In this document: positions 57,165 through 64,000 of the stretch, one piece after another | Position numbering within the stretch: position 1 is the first letter of the stretch | Layout of the letters: every line of letters starts with the position of its first letter | Source: Angiostrongylus vasorum | Taxonomy: Eukaryota; Nematoda; Chromadorea; Rhabditida; Metastrongylidae | Assembly: GCA_018806985.1 (NCBI GenBank) | Contig: JADANN010000404.1 | Span: forward strand, 868,001-932,000 | Length of the DNA: 64,000 bases | Direction: 5' to 3' | The notes under the pieces: generated by a model | The model's database searches: none | What the model saw: the letters and a program-made list of their open reading frames with translations, nothing else | What the model was told of the DNA's origin: nothing | Translations under genes and position numbers: made by a program

Positions 57165-57515
57165 TTGCGAAATATAACTTCAATGATGCTGAGATACTTG
57201 CAAAACTCCGGATCGCAGGTGGTATGCGGTGGGGAACGAACGAGCTATTTCCCTTTCCGGGGGCTAACGCGGATGTGGGCTCCCCAGATCAATCCTGTCG
57301 ACGGATGATTGCTGATGGCACTGATCGATATGAAACTAGTTGAGTGACAGGCGAAAATAAGGACCTGTATGGCGTGGTGATGAACGCGTTAGCCTACGGA
57401 AAGGGTGATAGCGCGTTCGTTCCCCACCGCATACATCTGAGGTCTGGAGTTTTGCAAGTACCTCAGCATCGTAGTGGTTGTATTTTGCGTAATACTCTGC
57501 CACGGAAAAGTGCAG
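57165..57515 (+). repeat. Family E foldback element, both arms present
   Basis: The left arm (about 57165-57271) and right arm (about 57380-57500) are inverted copies over about 105 bp. Landmarks include TTGCAAAACTCC, GCGGTGGGGAACGAACG and CTAACGCG. The central segment of about 110 bp lacks coding capacity, so it is non-autonomous. Confidence 0.75.
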
Positions 57516-60500
57516 TTGGCAGAAAATAAAAATCAAACATGATGCTGGGGCATTTCCAAAACTCATGATCCCATTTGGGCTTTCGAACCTCCGATTACCT
57601 CCACCGGGCTGTGCTACCCACCACACTAACGGAGGCCTTTGCATTGCCTTTCTCTAGACCAGTTTTTTTGACAAAACGGTGCATTCAGCAATCACGCATT
57701 AGCGGGGGATGATCTGTGGGGCACAAATCGGCATTGATACAAGTTAGCACGTGAGTCTCTGAAAGAGATTGTCGCTTGTTCAAAGCTCACCTGGAGTTCC
57801 GACTTTTGCTTTAATCTCAGTATCATTATTGTTTCATCATTGTTAAATTTTCCAATACCTATAACTCCTAAATTTTGTCATAGCTTTAGCTCGTCCATAC
57901 TTTCTTCGAAACCCATAATATTAGAAGCTGGAGATGTTTAAGAGTGTTTCAACTGTTTTTGTCGAACCCCCGGCAATGAAACTTCTCTCTCTTCCTCATT
58001 TTATTGGGCTACGAGTCTCCACCTATTTAATCTGTCAGAAAGCTTTTCACTTAGTGTATTGGATTTCAAAATACACATACCAATTTTTATTTGTTGAATA
58101 AGAATTTGTTTCACTACCATAAATGAAATATGACTCTAAAAGAAAAGTTAAGTGAAGAGTTTTGTTAAGAGATTAATGAGATGCAGCTTAATACGGTGTT
58201 CCAAAGCTGTCGCACATCTAATGAAATGAACACCAGGGTGCGCTGTAACATTGTTACTTTCTGTGTGGTGCTTTTAAACCAAGGTCTCAACTTTTATACC
58301 TGCCCATATGAATTATATCATTGGCAATTTTTTTGTTAAAACGAAGAAAATCAACGAGACACTCACCGTCGTGGGGGTTTCTTCTTGTCGTATCATATTT
58401 GCCATTTTCTCTGATATCTAGGAGGAAAATAATCAGATATTATGAGAAACATGAAACTGGAAAGATAAATGTTTTAGATATAACTCGAACTTTTAAAGCC
58501 TTCAGTTGAAGTGAAGACACAGCACAAATATTCAATATCTGTTGCTTCCATTATCGATTAGATTGCTTCTCAAAAGGAACTCTTACGCACAGCTTCGCTT
58601 CTTATCGCTTCCATGTACTCAGCAATCTCTTCGTAAAAAAGATCAGCTCAAGAGGTATTTGCGCGGATCGTCCTCTTTTAGTAGCCTAATACGTAAATTG
58701 CTATTGCAAATATCTCGTACCATTTACAGCACATTTGCAGGTCATTATTTGTCCGTGGTATCCACGTTTTCTTCTCTTCCAGAAAATTGGCTGCTGGTTC
58801 CAATTACTTTTCGCCACAATGTGGCTGACAGCCGTAGTGCTTGGGTCCTAGAAAAGATAAAGACGTTAAAATCGAATATGTTCTTGTGTTAAAGGACGAG
58901 AACGCTTAATGAACATTTGAACAAGCTGTCATGAGAATAAATTTCGGATCTCGAGCTCCGATGGGCATCTAACTAGTGCTGATTTGATGGCATAGATGAG
59001 AAAGACTTCTCCTTGACGAAGTAGGGAATGAACCGAAGCTGCTTACAAAAATGAACATGACGCGCTGATAACAAAGTCTACCTGGCTTTTCATTGTTACC
59101 TAGTCTTGAACTGTGACAGGAAATGCGTGAAAATTCCGAGATAGTGTCTTTGGTTCTTGAGAAGTTAGGCTTTAATCCTGTGAGGACATAAAGGCGATGT
59201 GGGATGTACAGATCTTCAGCTATGAGGAAGCGATGTGGTTATTGAGAAGATTAGAGTAGACGTTGTGAGTGACGTTTCTCTTTGTCCTCCTAGATGCAGT
59301 GAATGCTTTCGCCAAAGAGCAATAATCATAAACTTTGATTGGCAAAGTTTCTTAAGAAACTTTGCAAACGCTTTCCAGTCCCTGTGGCCTCATCCAGCTT
59401 TCTGTCTGTCTTCCACTTTTTAAAATTTTCTTTTGTAGCATCGTCGCACTACTTTTTTAAGCGTGGTTGCAATTTCGTCATTGCTTGCAGCTTGTGCGAT
59501 TGAACGTCTGGACAATTAGCACGCAGATTCGGGGAAGACAGTAATCGCACAATGTGCCATAAATACTCTTCTTTTTTAGCACTGTCATAAAGAGAGGAAA
59601 TGATATGATCTGATGCAGCAAACAGTGACATTGGTCACGCGGTTTTGGTGACGACGCCGTTTTCAGTTCCATTATGACGACTCCCTAGGCAGCGCTCCTG
59701 AGTTAACGATGGCAGATAAGCTTCTGAAGTTGTGGATTTCAGCTAACGGTTTTGGCTGTCATAGTAAACTTATACAGCCCTCCTTTCTTTACCACAAAGT
59801 AGTCTGTGGGTCTTGATGCAGAATTCCATGAGCGTTCACCTGGCTCAGTCATAACGACATAGTTGCTAATGATGACCGTTTAGAAAATATGGACTTCCAT
59901 AGCAGAACTCCAACGAGCGCGTATGAAACGCTTCGACCTCTTTTCATAGTGACATAGAGTTGGGTGATGGATGAAAAGATTGTGAAAGTCCCTATCGTTA
60001 GTTGTTGATAGCAACGGTTGTTAGTGGTTTAACTCATCTTGAGTGGTATGCCAACTTCTCCAACATCACTCCCATCGCTTGTTTCCGGGAAAAAAATTTT
60101 TCTTCGGCATCAAAAATGGTGTTTAATGGACAGTGTGCTGTCACTTCAGCCAATCAAATGGTGTCTATTTAAACCTCTTAGTTGCGTCATTAAAACCTGA
60201 ACAGAGAGCTTCTATGAAAGAGTTGGTTAACTGAAAGTATAAATCGTAATCACAGCCATTCAATGTTCCTAGCGACCTTGACTGACCGTCAGATACTAAC
60301 AAGCAATCTGTGCTTATCCTACCCTAGTCCGCAAGGGTTTTATTTTCGCTGTTCTTCATGTGATATCTTCGTACAGAGCTTGTTGGGGTCTTGTCGCCAC
60401 CATTGGATGTAACCATGCATAGGTTGTTGTACTTTTGCAAGGCAGACATAGAGATTAATTGTTGGAGACGACTCTGCATCACCTTGCATGCACTTCACAC

Positions 60501-61299
60501 TTGATTACATGCTGTTGATCGGACGGACACGCAAAACACAATCTGCCAACAGACTCATGAACGCATGAATATGTCGAGAAACATATAGAAGATATAAGTC
60601 ACTTCTTCGCCTCAGATACAGAACAAAACTCTTGATTCCACCTATGTCTTAAAGCATATACAACTTTGATATCGTTCTTCATTTAACCCCTATTCTCCAC
60701 ATGGCAGCGAGCCACGTGATTATCCGATTACCCAATGGAAAGTTCGGGAAAGAGAAGATGTCAATAATATTCTCTTATAGAACTATTCCCCTGCTCCTTT
60801 ACAAATGCTGTTGTGCTAATTTATTCGAACTAGTTCTCTATTGTTTTAAAACCCATCTTATATGCACTATAAGGTTGCACGACATGTTCTTGCTTCCCCT
60901 TCTTCATAAAGAATGTATTGTGGAGAATAGAGAGTTCTGACAACCAAACGTCACGCGTGGCAGCAACAACAAGAAACTAATCTGCTAATGCGCCTTTGCA
61001 CAGTATGTGGAACAAGTTAATTACAATTTAAGGAGAAGTGATAAGGAAGTAAACTATTATGGTGGTTAATGGTATGCGTAGATTACCTCTCTTTCGTCTC
61101 CACTATCTTCCCATTCAAGGACGACATTGCCATTTTTGTCATAAATAATAGTACGCGAAGAATTTTCGCCCTAAATTTTCCTTCACTCTTTTCTTCTAGT
61201 CTTGACTGCATCTATCTTTTGAGTATATTTCTGACTTCCCAATTTGCCTAACTCCATACAACATTACGAAACGCAGAATATCTAACGAGCCAGTTCCCA
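57516..61299. other. No assignable gene or recognised repeat
   Basis: Nearly 4 kb with scattered frames of 60-116 codons on both strands (for example 58542-58892, 60701-60940). None has coherent splice structure or a motif that I can name. Confidence 0.3.
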
Positions 61300-63315
61300 G
61301 CATCGACTTTCTATTAACCTCGGCATTGGAATATGAATGCGTCGTTTTCTTGTTCAGCAATCGCGAGGTTGTTAAACAGCATACATTTACTTCCATAGAA
61401 AAAACACAATACAATACAACAGTAGCTGACGTTTCGGCAGTATCGCCTTCTTCGGAGCCTGGAAGGGTGTACTGACATACAATTTACTGGGCCAAGCGCT
61501 TCAATGACACTTACAAAAAGACGAAAAAACTCTATGGTAATTACATGGTCAACAGCTTCTCGAAAAAACTCACCGCTTTTTTTACGTGCCTTCCCATGAG
61601 GAAGATTAGAACAGCTGATTATGGTCGCATAAGGTTGATGACTGCACCATCCCACATCAGAAATTGATGCGAACATACGGGGTCAGGTCGCGTATGACCT
61701 CTGGGCATTCATCCCTGCTATTCATTGTAGGGTTTTTGGCATTTATCCAAAAAGCCTCAAGAAGTTTTCGCGCCGGTGCTCCAGTCTCCTGCGCAAGGAT
61801 ATTGACCCCTACTTCAAAATCGTCCCCGCTGTGCCCCTGTATCCTATGCGTGCCTAGTGGGGTACTCCGTCTTAGTTTTCGTTTGCCATCCAGGTGTTCC
61901 TCTACACGGATACACAAAGGCCTGCCCGTTTCGCCAATACATTCATCTCCGCAATTATTACAAGAGATCAGGTATATCGTACCTGAACTCATGCAATCAC
62001 CGTCCCTGCCATAAGGGCAGATTACGCAATTTGTTGTTTCGCATAGACGGTCATGCAGGCGGTTACGAACTAACTGACGATGTAGAGTAGCCGGTGGTAT
62101 TTCAACTATCGCTACCGATTCCTTCTAGACCTGCCCTTCTTAAGCATCGTTTAATCGCTACGCTTACTTCATCGCTAATAAAGGGCAGCATAAACGGGAC
62201 TTTCTTTTGGCTGTTTCGCTTGGGCGCGTCGCTCTCCTTCTAAACTTATCTCGTGGGGTTACTATTTCGTAGCCATTGGAGATGGCTATTTGCCGAGCCA
62301 AGTCGCGCGATTCTTCCTTTAGTTCTCCGGTTGTGCACACAGAGGTGGCTGTTCGAAACATGTTTCTCACAATCGCCCTGTTTGTGTGTAAAGGGTGGGA
62401 AGAAAGGAAGTGAACGAGGATGTTCTTGTTACTTGGCTTTCGGTACCACTTTGTCAGGTAACCGCTACTTGATAGGCTTATTTGGACGTTTAAAAACGGA
62501 AGCCAGTCTTTTTCTCGGTTTCTCCCGGGTGAACTTAATGTACTCAGACTGCTCGTTCAATAATTCAAAGCATTTGTCCATCTCCTCCTGCGTAGAGAAG
62601 ATGACAAAAACAATCATCTACATATCTGCAGTAGAGTAGTGGCCGGAGATCGAGAGCAGGGGCTTCTATCTTAGACATAAACACAATGGCAAGGCTTGGT
62701 GCCAGTCGCTGTCCCATAGCCAACCCCCCTTATTTGCGCGAAATATTTCCCAGACCATCTGAAAATCGAGCAGTTTATGCACTCCTTTAGGAGAGCTATT
62801 AGCTGCTGAATGGACAAGCCCATGCATATTTATTCTTCCTTCATGTTTAACAAGAAGTTCGAAGATGGCTTGCATTGCGGAGTCATTCGATACGTTGGTG
62901 TACAACGCAGTAACGTCGAAGGACTCCATCACGTACGCGTTATTAGGAGACGCGTTACGTAGACGTTCTAGGAACATTTGGGTGTTTGTGAGGTGAGCTG
63001 GAATATGGTTAAGCAACTGGGTAAGTATTAGGCTTAAAAACCAGGTTATTCTATCCGTTGGCCCGTCTACACAGCTGATGATGGGTCTAACCTTAAATGA
63101 TGACGGATTGGTTGACGCAAGATCATCAGGTGATACCAACTTATGTGTTTTAATAAGTAGATATAGGACGGGACATGTTGGTGTATCGATTTTAAAGTGC
63201 GAAATAACCGATGGTTTTAAACCTGCAGCCTTTCCCACACTGACCCATTGATTGTTTAGCTTTCGGTATTGACTTTTGTATTCCTTTTCAGAGGATGGGC
63301 GATAGAGGGTAGCAT
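61300..63315 (-). mobile_element. Penelope-like retroelement, RT plus GIY-YIG, few lesions
   Basis: The longest PLE here. Minus strand: RT at 63315-62666 (YLLIKTHK; KVRPIISCVDGPTDRI; MESFDVTALYTNV with the first catalytic Asp). The catalytic YVDD (LLYCRYVDD) is near 62620, followed at once by a frameshift caused by one extra A (about 62605-62611) relative to the 14.5-kb copy. The thumb and linker run at 62520-62200 with another shift, then an RLHDRLCETTNCVICPYGRD-type Cys linker near 62040. The intact frame 61992-61657 carries the GIY-YIG core (YLISCNNCGDECIG) and tail. The 3' region with a hammerhead-like motif ends near 61320. Continuation at the 5' side is replaced by an opposite-strand PLE piece. 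Confidence 0.85.
61424..61459 (-). ncRNA. Hammerhead-ribozyme-like motif with a core substitution
   Basis: Minus strand: GGCU, CCGAAGA, GGC-(GAUACU)-GCC, GAAA, CGUC, AGCU. The first box has C for U (CCGA instead of CUGA), which should abolish activity. Stems I and II are kept. Confidence 0.45.
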
Positions 63316-64000
63316 CACTAAGCATCACTGCCCTTATGGCAGGGACGGTGATTGCATGAGTTCAGGTACGATATACCTGATCTCTTGTAATAATTGCGGA
63401 GATGAATATATTGGCGAAACGGGCAGGCCTTTGTGTATCCGTATAAAAAGAACACCTAGATGGAAAACGAAAACTAAGACAAAGTACCCCACTAGGCACG
63501 CATAGGATACAAAAGCACAGCGGGGACGATTTTGAAGTAAAAGTCAATATCCTTTCGCAGGAGACTAGAACACCAGCGCGAAAACTTCTTGAGGCTTTTT
63601 GGATAAATGCCAAAAAACCCTACAATGAATAGCAGGGATGAATGCCCAGAGGTCATACGCGACCTGACCCCGTATGTTCGCATCAATTTCTGATGTGGGA
63701 TGGTGCAGTCATCAACTATATGCGACTATAATCAGTTGTTCTAACCTTCCTCATTGGAAGTCACGAAAAAAAAGCGGTGAGTGTTTCAAGAAGCTGTCGA
63801 CCATGTAATTACCATAGAGTTTTTCGTCTTTTTGTAAGTGTTATTGAAGCGTTTGGCCTAGTAAATTGTATGTCAGTATACCCTTCCAGGCTCTGAAGAA
63901 GGCGATACTGCCGAAACGTCAGCTACTGTTGTATTGTATTGTGTTTTTCTATGGAAGTAAATGTATGCTGTTTAACAACCTCGCGATTGCTGAACAAGAA
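63316..64000 (+). mobile_element. Penelope-like element 3' fragment, running to the window edge
   Basis: The plus strand starts within the Cys linker (CPYGRDGDC, 63333), carries the GIY-YIG core (YLISCNNCGDEYIGETG) with a shift after CIRIK, the C-terminal tail and the 3' region, and reaches gctgaacaagaa, the same end as the 23.3-24.0 kb fragment, exactly at the window border. It belongs to the same subfamily as the opposed element at 61.3-63.3 kb. Confidence 0.8.
63889..63924 (+). ncRNA. Hammerhead-ribozyme-like motif in PLE
   Basis: GGCU, CUGAAGA, GGC-(GAUACU)-GCC (or GGCG/UGCC with a G-U pair), GAAA, CGUC, AGCU. All core boxes are intact. It differs from the 14.03-kb type in the N of CUGANGA and in the stem II loop while keeping the stems. 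Confidence 0.55.

Noticed and set aside
57566..57645. tRNA gene on the minus strand (TAGTGTGGTGGGTAGCA, then GGTTCGAAAGCC)
   Set aside because: The A- and B-box-like words are present, but I could not close a cloverleaf (acceptor and anticodon stems fail). It is more likely a tRNA-derived repeat head.
61664..62014. Plus-strand open frames opposite the GIY-YIG region, also at 25725-26063 and 14374-14652
   Set aside because: They mirror the PLE coding frame on the minus strand and repeat in each copy only because the element repeats.

Overview
The window is nuclear DNA from a parasitic nematode, most likely a strongylid of the hookworm type. The evidence is short spliced exons with nematode-style introns and TTTCAG acceptors, spliced-leader-type acceptors just upstream of start codons, a nicotinic receptor subunit of a nematode-specific kind, and dense decayed non-LTR elements. 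Nothing is organised like a prokaryote: there are no operons, ribosome binding sites or CRISPR arrays. All gene models were built by hand from reading frame, splice signals and phase.

Three genes are supported. (1) On the minus strand, 9906 to 7642: six phase-consistent exons coding for about 278 aa of unrecognised function. (2) On the plus strand, 12863 to 13945: three exons coding for an Asn/Pro-rich protein of about 187 aa. (3) On the plus strand, 26984 to 47942: a Cys-loop ligand-gated channel subunit (non-alpha nicotinic type, probably the DEG-3/ACR-23/DES-2 group). It has at least nine exons over 21 kb, and its last intron (8 kb) is filled with retroelements. Weaker coding candidates are a duplicated, broken pair of exons at 15.8-17.0 kb resembling an activin type II receptor ectodomain, a PAN/apple-like exon at 51.2 kb, and minus-strand exons nested in a receptor intron at 34-37 kb.

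Most of the rest is mobile DNA. There are two RTE-like LINE families (here RTE-A and RTE-B) and several Penelope-like elements (PLEs; YIDD/YVDD reverse transcriptase plus GIY-YIG endonuclease). There is a tRNA-derived SINE of about 264 bp, a second SINE-like family of about 380 bp (family C), a repeat lying 5' of RTE-A (family D), and a foldback repeat (family E). Several insertions have clear target-site duplications, so nesting order can be read: C and a chimeric SINE inside RTE-A, a PLE inside a PLE, and a SINE inside a duplicated segment.

The most interesting structural signal is a compact hammerhead-ribozyme-like motif (CUGANGA, stem II, GAAAC-GUC) in the 3' part of the PLE copies, with the stems largely kept between two subfamilies. 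A further hammerhead-like motif lies in an inverted repeat inside a receptor intron.
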